The notes beneath the pieces were generated by a model. That model did not search any database. It was not told the origin of the DNA and saw nothing but the letters and a program-made list of their open reading frames with translations. From Bacillota bacterium (lineage in GTDB: Bacteria > Bacillota > Clostridia > Christensenellales > Aristaeellaceae): DNA of 47,993 nt. The stretch lies in contig JAEYOV010000021.1 in NCBI GenBank assembly GCA_023411395.1, forward strand, positions 1-47,993, written 5' to 3'. Positions 26,749 to 34,896 of this stretch are shown here, in pieces. Position 1 is the first letter of the stretch; every line of letters begins with the position of its first letter. Made by a program: the position numbers and the translations under genes.

Positions 26749-26777
26749 ACTATAGCAGAAAGCGGGCACCCTGGCAA
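26749..26777 (-). promoter_or_regulatory. Promoter of the Eis-like gene
   Basis: On the minus strand TTGCCA (26777-26772) and TATAGT (26754-26749) are separated by 17 bases, 42 bases before the start codon. Confidence 0.7.
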
Positions 26778-26816
26778 GAAGACCGGGAGGTGAAAGTGTG
26801 CGGATGACGTATATTC

Positions 26817-26845
26817 TTGACGTCACCCATGCGCTAGGGTATGCT
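26817..26845 (+). promoter_or_regulatory. Promoter of the unknown gene at 26884
   Basis: TTGACG (26817-26822), 17-base spacer, TATGCT (26840-26845). It is divergent from the promoter of the Eis-like gene, 40 bases away. Confidence 0.7.
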
Positions 26846-26883
26846 ATAGAAACAGATGAATGCGGACAGAGAGGGCTAATTAG

Positions 26884-27456
26884 ATGGATGGGAGCGCAGG
26901 CAAGACAAGATTGAAGGATTATCTGTCCTTTGCAGGCATATTGGCTTGCAATGTCAATCCTTATCTGCCTTCGCTATCAGATATCGGATGCACATGGCAG
27001 GATATGACGGAGCTCATGAACGAACAAGGCCTTTTCTATAGCAAAGCCTACCGTGGACGGACCACGCTTTTTTCCACTGAAGTTTATTTTTTGATAAAGG
27101 CTTGCCGCAGGGAAAAACCCTTGAGTGAAGTTGGTGCCAGGCTATTGGAGATAGTATACAGGCTTGAACCGGCGGAATCGGAAACGTTCAGGAATGTGTC
27201 CATGTTGGAATGCGCAGCCTTTTCAAAAGCCATGGATACGCTGCTGGCCAATATGCATGTGACCGCTTTGAAAACCGGGCGCGCTATAAACCCCAACTGG
27301 TCGACATTTATGTATGGCACAGCCAAGACATGGGAAAAATATGTGAAGAAGCCTGCTTTTTCTAACGAACCTGCGAATGAATTGAAAAGGATATTGCTGC
27401 GCACCATGCCGCAAGACGAATTCATGCGCTTTTGCCGGTTCACCCTTTCCACTTGA
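26884..27456 (+). CDS. Hypothetical protein, no recognised family
   Basis: A 190-residue soluble protein, no signal peptide or membrane segment. The sequence seems mostly helical. An SLSDIGCTWQDMTELMNEQGLFYSKAYRGR stretch followed by STEVYFLIKACRREKPLSEVG could be a winged-helix-like fold, but I cannot name one. Near the end is INPNWSTFMYGTAKTWEKYVKKP. It has its own promoter and a GAGGG ribosome binding site, so it is likely a real gene. It is less GC-rich than its neighbours. Its 3' end overlaps the convergent transporter gene by 17 bases. Confidence 0.7.
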   Translation: MDGSAGKTRLKDYLSFAGILACNVNPYLPSLSDIGCTWQDMTELMNEQGLFYSKAYRGRTTLFSTEVYFLIKACRREKPLSEVGARLLEIVYRLEPAESETFRNVSMLECAAFSKAMDTLLANMHVTALKTGRAINPNWSTFMYGTAKTWEKYVKKPAFSNEPANELKRILLRTMPQDEFMRFCRFTLST

Positions 27457-27871
27457 ACAAAAGCACACCGCCGACCAAAAGCCCCATGCCCACATACTTG
27501 TTCCAGGTGAAGGGCACCTTTTCCGTGCCCAGAATGCCGAAGGCGTCAATCAATGCCGCGGCCATAAGCTGGGCGATGAGGATGGTGGAAATGGCCACGG
27601 TAGGGGAAAGATTTTGTATGCCGAGCATCACCGTCAGGGTGATGGTCAGTCCCAAAACGCCGCCCATCCAGTAATACCAGGGCATTTTCAAAAGCCCGGC
27701 CATCTGCCCCTTGCCCAGTATCCACAAGGCGATCAGGGAAAGCAAAAAGGCGGTGCCCTGCACAAACATGTTCGATTCGTACAGCCCGATTTTTTCCCCC
27801 AGGCGGGTATTGATCACACCCTGAAAACTCATGGCTGCCCCTGCCAGAATGCAAAACAAAACCCCGGCCAC
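27440..27871 (-). CDS. DMT-superfamily transporter, YdcZ (DUF606) type
   Basis: A 143-residue membrane protein with four or five helices. The start VAGVLFCILAGAAMSFQGVINTRLG-like segment, the GTAFLLSLIALWIL helix, the MPWYYWMGGVLGLTITLTVMLGI segment and the final YVGMGLLVGGVLLF match the short YdcZ transporters, which often act as pairs. The start is probably GTG at 27871, with GGGGAGGG six bases before it; the ATG at 27925 has no binding site. It is the last gene of the leftward operon. The substrate is unknown. Confidence 0.8.
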   Translation of the reverse strand: MAGVLFCILAGAAMSFQGVINTRLGEKIGLYESNMFVQGTAFLLSLIALWILGKGQMAGLLKMPWYYWMGGVLGLTITLTVMLGIQNLSPTVAISTILIAQLMAAALIDAFGILGTEKVPFTWNKYVGMGLLVGGVLLFKWKG

Positions 27872-27941
27872 AAAATCCCTCCCCAACAAACAGGGACTAG
27901 CATGCCCGGAGCATTGCCATTCCATGCGGTAATGAACTTTC

Positions 27942-28613
27942 TCAAGCGTTTCCGCTTTCCAGCTTTTCCACCATGTTGTAAATGCGCTGCATCCTCAGAT
28001 CGATTTCCGCCATATCTTTAGCGGTGCGCAACAGCTCCGCCGAAAGTTCCTTGGGAATGCGCTGTGGTTCCTTGTAGCGCAACTGATGGTCCAGGCTTGC
28101 CCAAAGGTCCATGGCGATGGAGCGTATTTGCACCTCCACCGGCACCCATGTTTTCCCCTCGGCCAGGAATACCGGCACCTGCACCACAAGATGCAGGCTG
28201 CGGTAGCCGTTTTTCTTGGGGGTGGTGATATAGTCCTGCTCCTTGATGAGCACGATGTCGTCCTGATTCTTCAATAAATCTGCAATGGTATAGATATCGC
28301 TGATGTACGAACAGATGACGCGGATGCCGGCGATGTCGTACAGGTTTTCCGCAGCCGAGGCGAAGGAGACGGGCAGGTTTCTGCGCTGCAGTTTTTCGGT
28401 GATGCTTTGAACCGTTTTCAATCGGCTTTGCATGTGGTGGATAGGGTTTCGCTTGTGGCGGAGCTGAAACTCCTCGTCCAGGTTCTCCAGCTTCGTGCGT
28501 ACCTCCCGGATGGCCGACTGGTAACGGCACTGCATTTGCAGATAGCTGTCCGACAGCTCCTGAATGCTTTTGAGAGTGAGCCTGGCAAGAAGAGGTTTGT
28601 CCGCGAGGGTCAT
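27942..28613 (-). CDS. Small alarmone synthetase (RelP/RelQ-type GTP pyrophosphokinase)
   Basis: A 223-residue single-domain (p)ppGpp synthetase. Synthetase signatures include YDIAGIRVICSYISDIYTIADLL, KKNGYRSLHLVVQVPV and VEVQIRSIAMDLWASLDHQLRYK. There is no hydrolase or regulatory ACT domain, so it can only make the alarmone. The C-terminal part is a helical region (about 190-223) that probably mediates oligomerisation. The ATG overlaps the stop of the histidine kinase gene (ATGA), which suggests coupled translation. Placement with a two-component system and ABC exporter is unusual and hints at a stress output. Confidence 0.92.
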   Translation of the reverse strand: MTLADKPLLARLTLKSIQELSDSYLQMQCRYQSAIREVRTKLENLDEEFQLRHKRNPIHHMQSRLKTVQSITEKLQRRNLPVSFASAAENLYDIAGIRVICSYISDIYTIADLLKNQDDIVLIKEQDYITTPKKNGYRSLHLVVQVPVFLAEGKTWVPVEVQIRSIAMDLWASLDHQLRYKEPQRIPKELSAELLRTAKDMAEIDLRMQRIYNMVEKLESGNA

Positions 28614-29944
28614 GAAAAGCTCCTTTCCGGCGGGTCTGCGCGTTTCAGTTCCACGGTGAAGGTGCTGCCCTTGTCGGGGCTGCTTTTCACGTGCAATGCA
28701 CCGCCATGCAGATCGATGATACGCTTGGCCAAGGCCAGCCCCAGCCCGTTTCCTTCATGGGCGTGGGAGGTGTCGCCCTGGTAAAACCGTTCGAAAATGC
28801 GCGCCTGCGTTGCTTCATCCATGCCGATGCCCTGATCCCTGATGCGTACCTTGACCACGTCGCTTATGTACAGGGAGAGGGTGATTTCCCCGCCCTTTGG
28901 GGAAAACTTGATGGCGTTGCCCAGCAGGTTGATCCAAACCTGCTGTAAAAGCTCCGCGTCGCCGCGGATGACGGTGGTTTCCAGGTTCACATCCCAACGG
29001 ATCTCCTTGGGCGCCCATTCCGGCTCCAGCAAAAGCACCGTTTGCCGGAGCTGTTCATCCAGGGAAAAGGGCTCGTCTTCCGTGAGCCGCTGCTGGTATT
29101 CCAGCTTCGAAAGCCGCAGCAGGTTTTGCGAAAGCCTGGACAGCCGCTGGCTTTCCTTGATGATGATGGAGGTATACTCCTCCCGCTCTTCCTCCGTGGT
29201 CTCAGGACTTTTCAGCAGCGTTGCAAACCCCTGGATGGAAGCGATGGGTGTCTTGAACTCGTGGGAGACATTGCTGATGAAGTCCTTTTGAAGATATTCT
29301 ATGCTCTGAAGCTCCTGGGCCATGTGGTTGAAATTTTCCATGAGCTGTCCCAGTTCATCACGGCGGTCGACCGGCAGCCGCACGGTAAAATCGCCTTCCG
29401 CCACCTTGCGCGTGGCCTCCGTCAGGCGGCTGACAGGGCGAAGCATGCGCCCTGTGGAGAGGAGTACAAACAGGAAAAAGGAGAAAGTGCATATCATCAG
29501 CGTGGACGATGCCCGGATCGATACATTCCGGAACATGTTCACATGGGAGCGGATGCTCACCTTGAATATGCTGTCGCCTATCTTGAAATAGGTCACAGGC
29601 AGGTTGATAAATTTATGTACAGTGGGAACGACTTCTCCGTTTTCCAGGCGCTTTGCCTGCGCCGCGTCCATGGTGATGCTTGAAATATCCTCCACAACCG
29701 TCACCTGGTAGATGGCGGTGGTGGAAATGCCCGCGATCTCCGCAAAGGGAAGGTGTGTTTTTTGATACAGCTCCAGGGCATATACGGCCACCTCATGCTG
29801 GTCCGCTTCTATTTCCTGGCGCAGCGCCCTGTTGTTGATCACCGTGGAAACGCCGTAGGATATGCCGGAGGAAACCACGATCATCAGGCAGAGCGCCACC
29901 ATCAGCCGTGTCTGGAATTTTTTCAGATAAAATGGATGATTCAT
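28610..29944 (-). CDS. Sensor histidine kinase
   Basis: A 444-residue membrane sensor. Membrane helices at about residues 13-35 and 146-166 flank an outer sensor domain of about 110 residues. A HAMP domain follows (about 167-220), then the dimerisation box with the phosphorylated H228 in ISNVSHEFKTPIASIQGF, the N box WINLLGNAIKFSPKGG, and the G boxes DQGIGMDEA and GNGLGLALAKRI. It should phosphorylate the response regulator encoded just upstream, with which it overlaps by four bases. The signal is unknown; the adjoining exporter suggests a cell-envelope or antimicrobial cue. Confidence 0.95.
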   Translation of the reverse strand: MNHPFYLKKFQTRLMVALCLMIVVSSGISYGVSTVINNRALRQEIEADQHEVAVYALELYQKTHLPFAEIAGISTTAIYQVTVVEDISSITMDAAQAKRLENGEVVPTVHKFINLPVTYFKIGDSIFKVSIRSHVNMFRNVSIRASSTLMICTFSFFLFVLLSTGRMLRPVSRLTEATRKVAEGDFTVRLPVDRRDELGQLMENFNHMAQELQSIEYLQKDFISNVSHEFKTPIASIQGFATLLKSPETTEEEREEYTSIIIKESQRLSRLSQNLLRLSKLEYQQRLTEDEPFSLDEQLRQTVLLLEPEWAPKEIRWDVNLETTVIRGDAELLQQVWINLLGNAIKFSPKGGEITLSLYISDVVKVRIRDQGIGMDEATQARIFERFYQGDTSHAHEGNGLGLALAKRIIDLHGGALHVKSSPDKGSTFTVELKRADPPERSFS

Positions 29945-30615
29945 GCCATTTTTTCCGCCCGGTAGCCAAGCCCCCTGACGGTAATAATGCGGAACTCAGG
30001 AAAACCGCCGCACTTTTCCCGAAGGCGCTTGATATGCACATCCACCGTCCGCTCGTCACTCTGGGCATCCATGCCCCACAGCTCGTCCATCAATTGGCTG
30101 CGGGTAAAGGTACGGCCGGGATAGCTCAACAGCTTGAACAGCAGCAAAAACTCTTTCTTCGTCAGACTTAGTGTAACATCCCTGCGGGAAACCGTCAAGG
30201 CGTCATAGTTGAGTACCGTTTCGCCTACGCGCAGCTCCCGCTCCGTGGCGATGCGGCTCCGGCGCAAAAGCGCGTTGACGCGAAGAAGCAATTCGTCCAG
30301 CTCAATGGGCTTGACCATATAATCGTCCGTGCCCATGGAAAAGGCCTTGCGCTTGTCCTCCATGGCTTCCTTGGCCGTAACCATCAAAATCGGCAGCTCC
30401 GGGTAAGCCTGGCGCAAATCGCGCGTCAGGGCAAAGCCATCCATGCGGGGCATCATGATGTCGCATACAATCAGGTCCGGCATGGCGCTTTCCATCATGG
30501 AAAGCGCCTCCTCGCCGTCCTGGGCGCGCATCACCTCAAAGCCGTTCCTTCTAAGGAATACGGACATCAGTTGCCGCAAATTGGGATCATCTTCCACCAC
30601 AAGGATTTTGAACAT
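29941..30615 (-). CDS. OmpR/PhoB-family response regulator
   Basis: A 224-residue regulator. The receiver domain (1-115) has the acidic pair in LVVEDDPNL, phosphoacceptor D52 in IVCDIMMPRMDG, and the lysine in YMVKPIELDELL. The C-terminal winged helix (about 130-224) carries LTKKEFLLLFKLLSYPGRTFTRSQLMDELWG-type sequence and DVHIKRLREK. The start at 30615 follows GAGGAG; the upstream ATG adds ten non-family residues. It is the partner of the kinase that follows. Confidence 0.95.
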   Translation of the reverse strand: MFKILVVEDDPNLRQLMSVFLRRNGFEVMRAQDGEEALSMMESAMPDLIVCDIMMPRMDGFALTRDLRQAYPELPILMVTAKEAMEDKRKAFSMGTDDYMVKPIELDELLLRVNALLRRSRIATERELRVGETVLNYDALTVSRRDVTLSLTKKEFLLLFKLLSYPGRTFTRSQLMDELWGMDAQSDERTVDVHIKRLREKCGGFPEFRIITVRGLGYRAEKMA

Positions 30616-30673
30616 GTTTTTTCTCCTCTGGCAAACATAAAACACATTCGACGCCGGACAGGTGCATCCCTGC

Positions 30674-31873
30674 TCAGTTGCTCCTGAGCGCGTCGATGGG
30701 GTTTAACCGGGAGGCCTTGCGGGCGGGCGCCCAGCCGAACAGAACGCCTACCGCCGCGGAAAAGCCGAAGGCCAGGAGGGTGGCGCCGGGGGAAAGCGCA
30801 AATTCAAACCCGATGGCTACCGCCGCCACGGCGGAAATGATATTGCCAAGAAGGATACCGCCCGTGCCGCCTAAAAGCGACAGCACCACCGATTCCATCA
30901 GGAACTGAAGTTGTATGCGCCCGGGCTGGGCGCCCAGCGCCTTGCGCAGGCCGATTTCCGTGGTGCGCTCGGTGACGGAGACAAGCATCATGTTCATGAT
31001 GCCGATGCCGCCAACCAGTAGCGCAATGGAAGCGATGCCGGCCAGCAGGGTGGTCATCATGCCGGTCATGGTGTTCATGGTATCCAGCAGGCTGTCCAGG
31101 TTGATGATGCGGTACGCATCCTCCTTGAAGTTAAAAGCCTGGTTCAGAACCGTTTCTATATCGGGAATAACGTCTTCCGTCAGGGAGGCGTCGCTGACGA
31201 TGATTTCCAGCGAAGTCACGTTGCTGCTTCCCGTCATCCTCAGCGCCGCCTTGTAGGGAATGATGGCTTTTGCTTCGGCGTTGTCGCTGTTCATGCGCGT
31301 CATGGCGGACATCACATCATCCGCCACATCAGGGTCCAGCATGCCGACGATGGTATACGTATGGCCTGAAATAAGAAGCTTCTGGCCCAATACCTGCTGC
31401 CCGAAGAACAGTTCATCCGCCAGCGCCTTGTTGATCACGCATACGCGGCTTTCCACCGGCATATCAAGCGGAGTCAGCCCGCGGCCCTGGCCGATCAGCT
31501 CCTTGTTGCTGCTGAAATACACGTCATTGCGGCCTTCGATGTTTACGTCCTCCAGAACCTGATGGTTTGCCACCACATCCGTTGTAAAGGAAACATTGGG
31601 GGAAACCCCGGCCACATTGGGCAATTGGGCAAGCTTTTGAACGTCGCTGTCGAACAGGCCTTTTTTCAGTGGCGTGCCGGGGGCGCGCACGTTGACTTTG
31701 CCGGCGCCCAGCTTCACAAACTGCGAGGTGATCTCGTTGGTGGCGCCTTCTACGGTGGTGATCAGGGCGATAATCGCCGTTACGCCGATAATAATGCCCA
31801 GCATCGTCAAAAAGGAGCGGAGCTTGTTGCTTAAAATGTTCTGGATGGACATTTGGAAGCTTTCATAAATCAT
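30674..31873 (-). CDS. MacB-like ABC transporter permease
   Basis: A 399-residue permease with one N-terminal helix (FLTMLGIIIGVTAIIALITT, about 20-40), a large outer domain of the MacB periplasmic-core type (about 45-260) and a C-terminal FtsX-type three-helix domain (LLAGIASIALLVGGIGIMNMMLVSVTERTTEIGLRKALGA). In Gram-positive cells such proteins export peptides or lipids or transmit a mechanical signal. The start at 31873 follows GAGGGG/GGAAG. It overlaps the ATPase gene by 11 bases. Confidence 0.93.
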   Translation of the reverse strand: MIYESFQMSIQNILSNKLRSFLTMLGIIIGVTAIIALITTVEGATNEITSQFVKLGAGKVNVRAPGTPLKKGLFDSDVQKLAQLPNVAGVSPNVSFTTDVVANHQVLEDVNIEGRNDVYFSSNKELIGQGRGLTPLDMPVESRVCVINKALADELFFGQQVLGQKLLISGHTYTIVGMLDPDVADDVMSAMTRMNSDNAEAKAIIPYKAALRMTGSSNVTSLEIIVSDASLTEDVIPDIETVLNQAFNFKEDAYRIINLDSLLDTMNTMTGMMTTLLAGIASIALLVGGIGIMNMMLVSVTERTTEIGLRKALGAQPGRIQLQFLMESVVLSLLGGTGGILLGNIISAVAAVAIGFEFALSPGATLLAFGFSAAVGVLFGWAPARKASRLNPIDALRSN

Positions 31874-32558
31874 CTTCCACATCCCCTTCCGTGAGGCGTC
31901 CGTCCAGGAGCCGGACGATGCGGTTTGCATTGGCGGCGATGGAGGCGTCGTGCGTGATCATCAAAATGGTATGGCCCTCCTCATTGAGCTCATGGAAAAG
32001 CGCCATCACCTGGCGGCCTGTTTTTTGATCCAGAGCCCCTGTGGGTTCATCAGCCAAAAGAATGGTGGGATTGGTGGAAAGCGCACGGGCGATGGCTACG
32101 CGCTGCTGCTGCCCGCCGGATAATTGGTTGGGGAAATGGTAAAATTTGTCCTCCAAGCCTACCCTTTTGAGCATCCTCATCGCAATTTCTTCCCGGTCCT
32201 TGGCCGGTACGCTGGCGTAGATCAGGGGAAGCATTACATTGCGCAATGCGTTCATTCTTGGAAGAAGCTGAAAGGATTGAAAGATGAAGCCCACCTCACG
32301 GCTGCGGATTCTGGCAAGCTCCCCTTCGTCCAATTCCTGTATCGGCCGTCCGTGCAGAATGTATTCGCCGCTGGTGGGGGTATCCAGGCAGCCCAGAATG
32401 TTCATCAGCGTGGATTTGCCGGAGCCGGAAGGCCCCAGAATGGCTACGAACTCGCCTTTGGCAACGTTGAAGGAAACATCCTTGAGCACCCGGTGATCCT
32501 CTTCGCCCATGTGGTATATCTTTTCTATGCCGCTCATGACAACAATGGGTTCCGACAC
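31863..32558 (-). CDS. ABC transporter ATP-binding protein, MacB/LolD type
   Basis: A 231-residue ATPase that would power the neighbouring permease. The Walker A motif is GPSGSGKST (about 42-50), the signature LSGGQQQRVAIARAL, and the Walker B TILLADEPTGALD; the switch histidine is in LMITHDASIA. The start appears to be GTG at 32558, preceded by AAGGGGG; there is no ATG in a suitable place. Gap to the adaptor gene is 14 bases. Confidence 0.95.
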   Translation of the reverse strand: MSEPIVVMSGIEKIYHMGEEDHRVLKDVSFNVAKGEFVAILGPSGSGKSTLMNILGCLDTPTSGEYILHGRPIQELDEGELARIRSREVGFIFQSFQLLPRMNALRNVMLPLIYASVPAKDREEIAMRMLKRVGLEDKFYHFPNQLSGGQQQRVAIARALSTNPTILLADEPTGALDQKTGRQVMALFHELNEEGHTILMITHDASIAANANRIVRLLDGRLTEGDVEDDL

Positions 32559-32572
32559 GCAATCATCCCCCT

Positions 32573-33436
32573 TCACCGGCTGCGCATGGCTGCCATGGGC
32601 GTGATCATGACAACGTCGTCCTTTGGTATGAGCACCATTTCCCCGGACTTGACGCCGTCCAGCACCTGCACGATGGTGCCGTTGCTTATGCCCAGCAGCA
32701 ACGGCTGGCGCACGACCTCCTCGCCCCGGCTGTAGCAATAAACATAAGGCTGGCTGTCCTCATCAAACTGGACCGCGCCGATCGTAATGGTGGTGGCCAT
32801 CAGCGCCTTGTCCTTCAAAACGGTGACCTCCACGCTCATGCCCATGCGCAGCGTGCCGTCCTGGGGCACGGATACCTTGGCGTCGTAATAGGCGATGTTG
32901 CCGGTTACGGTGGCTTCACGGCCAATTTCCGTAATGGTTCCGGTCAGCGTTTTGTCCAGCGCGTGCACGTAAACGGAAACCTCCATGCCAAGGCTCAAAG
33001 CGCCCACGTCATACTCGTCCACACGGAAGGCGACGGTGGGATGGTCGTAATCGGCAATGCGGAACAGGTCCCGCCCGCCGGGCACGGCATCGTCCACATC
33101 CACAAAGATTTCGGCCAAGGTGCCGGCCAAGCCGGCCTCTATCTTGCTTCCGCTTTTGGGAACGATGATGTAGTCATCTTCCTTTACAAGCGTGCCTTCC
33201 TTGATGGGAAGCGTCTTGACGCGCACGAGTGAGGTGGCGGTCACCACCTTCTCATCGCCCGGCTCCACATTGCCGGAGAAGCTGTAATAGGTTATAATGT
33301 CCTGGGTCTTGGCTGTTTCCTCATTATAGGGTGCTTTCCTTGGCCTCAGGAACAGTCCGTAAGCGGCGATCAGGACAAGCGCCAGGAAAAGCGCTCCCCA
33401 GATCATTTTCCGTTTCCGCTTTTTGCGAGTCTGCAT
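32573..33436 (-). CDS. HlyD/MacA-like efflux adaptor (membrane fusion protein)
   Basis: A 287-residue adaptor with a basic start (MQTRKKRKRKM) and one membrane anchor (about 11-30), then an extracellular part. There is a lipoyl-like half motif (VKTLPIKEGTLVKEDDYII), a beta-barrel region (VAFRVDEYDVGALSLGMEVSV) and a membrane-proximal domain. The coiled-coil hairpin of Gram-negative MacA is lacking, fitting a cell without outer membrane. The start follows GGAGGAG. It is the first gene of the seven-gene leftward cluster. Confidence 0.88.
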   Translation of the reverse strand: MQTRKKRKRKMIWGALFLALVLIAAYGLFLRPRKAPYNEETAKTQDIITYYSFSGNVEPGDEKVVTATSLVRVKTLPIKEGTLVKEDDYIIVPKSGSKIEAGLAGTLAEIFVDVDDAVPGGRDLFRIADYDHPTVAFRVDEYDVGALSLGMEVSVYVHALDKTLTGTITEIGREATVTGNIAYYDAKVSVPQDGTLRMGMSVEVTVLKDKALMATTITIGAVQFDEDSQPYVYCYSRGEEVVRQPLLLGISNGTIVQVLDGVKSGEMVLIPKDDVVMITPMAAMRSR

Positions 33437-33585
33437 GGCGTCTCCTCCAAATGTTATTTTCATGATATAAAATAAACTGTCCGTATGAACGAAACATGAA
33501 ATGCGGCAAAATAAAAAAGGAAATAGGCAAGGGCGTGTCATACTAACTATAGGACGCGGGTTTTGATTTAATAGGAGGATGCTCT

Positions 33586-34476
33586 ATGAAGGTGCTCAGC
33601 TTCGGGTCTTTGAACATGGATTACGTATACAGGGTAAAGGATTTCGTGCGGCCGGGGGAAACCATCTCCTGCCAAAGCCGCGTATGCGTCTGCGGCGGGA
33701 AAGGGCTCAACCAGTCCATTGCCATGGCGCGCTGCGGAGCGCAGGTCAGCCATGCGGGGAACGTTGGCCGCGGGGAGGATGGGGAGGCGCTTGTAACCGC
33801 CCTATGTGAAAGCGGTGTGGATACTTCCCTGGTCCGAAGGCTTGGCGCGCCCGGCGGCCATACGGTGATCCAGTTAAGCGACAGCGGGGAAAACAGCATC
33901 CTGCTCTTTGGCGGCACCAACCTGATGGTGGACGAAACGCAGGTGGAGGAGGCTTTGAATTCCTTCGGGCCGGGCGATTTGCTGGTATCGCAAAACGAAA
34001 TCAGCATGCTTCCCCGTATCATGCAAAAAGCGCACGATAAGGGCATGACCATCGCCTTCAATCCTTCTCCCATCACAAAAGACATATTCGAACTGCCGCT
34101 CCATCTGGCCGATATCCTGTTCGTCAATGAAATCGAGGCCCAGGCGCTTGCCATGAAAGGGGAAGGGGAAGATGTTGTGACGGCCCTTTCCAAACGCTAT
34201 CCCAAAGCCATGATCGTGGAAACGCTGGGCAGGCAGGGTGCGCTTGTTTTCAAGGATGGGCAAATATTCCGCCAAAGCTCCTTTCCGGTCAAGGCGGTGG
34301 ATACCACCGGGGCGGGGGATACCTTTATGGGCTACTTCCTGGGCGCGCTGCTGGAGGGCAAGGACATCCCCGTCTGCATGGCTCTTGCGGCCAAGGCGGC
34401 GGCCTTGTGCGTGTCCCGGCTGGGCGCGTCGGTGGCGATCCCCGTGCGCCGCGAGGTGGAGGAAGCGGTATTTTGA
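33586..34476 (+). CDS. PfkB-family carbohydrate kinase, ribokinase-like
   Basis: A 296-residue sugar kinase. The N-terminus KVLSFGSLNMDYVYRVKDFVRPGET and the GGKGLNQSIAMARCGA motif are like ribokinase. The C-terminal signature DTTGAGDTFMGYFLGALLEG contains the catalytic aspartate and anion hole. Ribose is the likeliest substrate, but other sugars or nucleosides are possible. The start follows AGGAGG. It stands alone between the export operon and the purine operon; ribose phosphate would feed PRPP and purine synthesis, a possible but unproven link. Confidence 0.88.
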   Translation: MKVLSFGSLNMDYVYRVKDFVRPGETISCQSRVCVCGGKGLNQSIAMARCGAQVSHAGNVGRGEDGEALVTALCESGVDTSLVRRLGAPGGHTVIQLSDSGENSILLFGGTNLMVDETQVEEALNSFGPGDLLVSQNEISMLPRIMQKAHDKGMTIAFNPSPITKDIFELPLHLADILFVNEIEAQALAMKGEGEDVVTALSKRYPKAMIVETLGRQGALVFKDGQIFRQSSFPVKAVDTTGAGDTFMGYFLGALLEGKDIPVCMALAAKAAALCVSRLGASVAIPVRREVEEAVF

Positions 34477-34519
34477 TAGTCTCAATCAAAGTGTAGTGTA
34501 TGCGCAAAACAGAAAATCA

Positions 34520-34560
34520 ACCCCTGTTCCCGGTCTTTGGGAATGGGGGTCACTTATTAT
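34520..34560 (+). terminator. Hairpin after the ribokinase-like gene
   Basis: ACCCC-TG-TTCCC (34520-34531) pairs with GGGAA-TG-GGGGT (34539-34550), giving ten pairs broken by a TG/TG bulge. Only a scattered T tract follows, so termination is probable but not certain. Confidence 0.5.
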
Positions 34561-34660
34561 TTCATCCTCTTTTGCATTCGTCTTGTGCAATCCGTATACC
34601 ACAGGGGAAGAAGCTTGGCCATCTCCACAAAAACAAAACGATATATCGGTAAAATGAATA

Positions 34661-34725
34661 AATGTTCGGAAATTCTGTTGACAATCGGCATATTTTGCCC
34701 TATTATATGAAAATAGTTCGGAAAG
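34661..34725 (+). promoter_or_regulatory. Purine operon promoter flanked by two PurR-type boxes
   Basis: TTGACA (34678-34683) and TATTAT (34701-34706) with a 17-base spacer form the promoter. Read on the minus strand, ATTTCCGAACATT (34673-34661) matches the Bacillus PurR box AWWWCCGAACWWT fully, and CTTTCCGAACTAT (34725-34713) matches except the first base. One box lies before the -35 site and the other at the expected transcription start. They are direct repeats 52 bases apart, about five helical turns. A PRPP-sensing PurR-type repressor is the likely ligand. Confidence 0.85.
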
Positions 34726-34734
34726 GATGTGGCG

Positions 34735-34815
34735 ATGATGGCACAGCTTCTCAAGGGGAATGAAACCCTGGGGAGAGGTGCAGGCCTTTTCGCAAGGACA
34801 TTGGGTTTTGCATAG
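34735..34815 (+). CDS. Possible leader ORF of the purine operon
   Basis: A 26-codon ORF beginning MMAQLLKG, with AGGA eight bases before its ATG. It ends 11 bases before the hairpin at 34826. The opening MAQLLKG resembles the N-terminus of FolD, so it might be a decayed gene start; otherwise it may be a leader peptide. No run of regulatory codons is seen. Confidence 0.3.
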   Translation: MMAQLLKGNETLGRGAGLFARTLGFA

Positions 34816-34825
34816 TTGTCTGGAA

Positions 34826-34868
34826 GCAGCGGCTCTTCATTATGGGGCCGGTGCGTTTTTGTTTATTT
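34826..34868 (+). terminator. Terminator or attenuator in the purine operon leader
   Basis: GCAGCGGC (34826-34833) pairs with GCCGGTGC (34847-34854) with one mismatch, followed by GTTTTTGTTTATTT. It sits between the pur promoter and purE, so readthrough must occur for expression. Upstream, AAACCC and GGGTTT can pair around a CCTT/AAGG hairpin, so the leader can form other structures. No known riboswitch consensus was recognised. Confidence 0.6.
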
Positions 34869-34896
34869 GGACATGTTATGAACAAGGAGGCAGGGT

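Noticed and set aside
32559..32738. Upstream extension of the ABC ATPase frame
   Set aside because: It lies over the adaptor gene's 3' end; residues before the GTG at 32558 show no ABC similarity, while AAGGGGG precedes that GTG.
34707..34896. Known riboswitch (purine, ZTP, PRPP, THF) in the pur leader
   Set aside because: None of the consensus cores I know for these classes could be found; the leader is reported only as a structure of unknown class.
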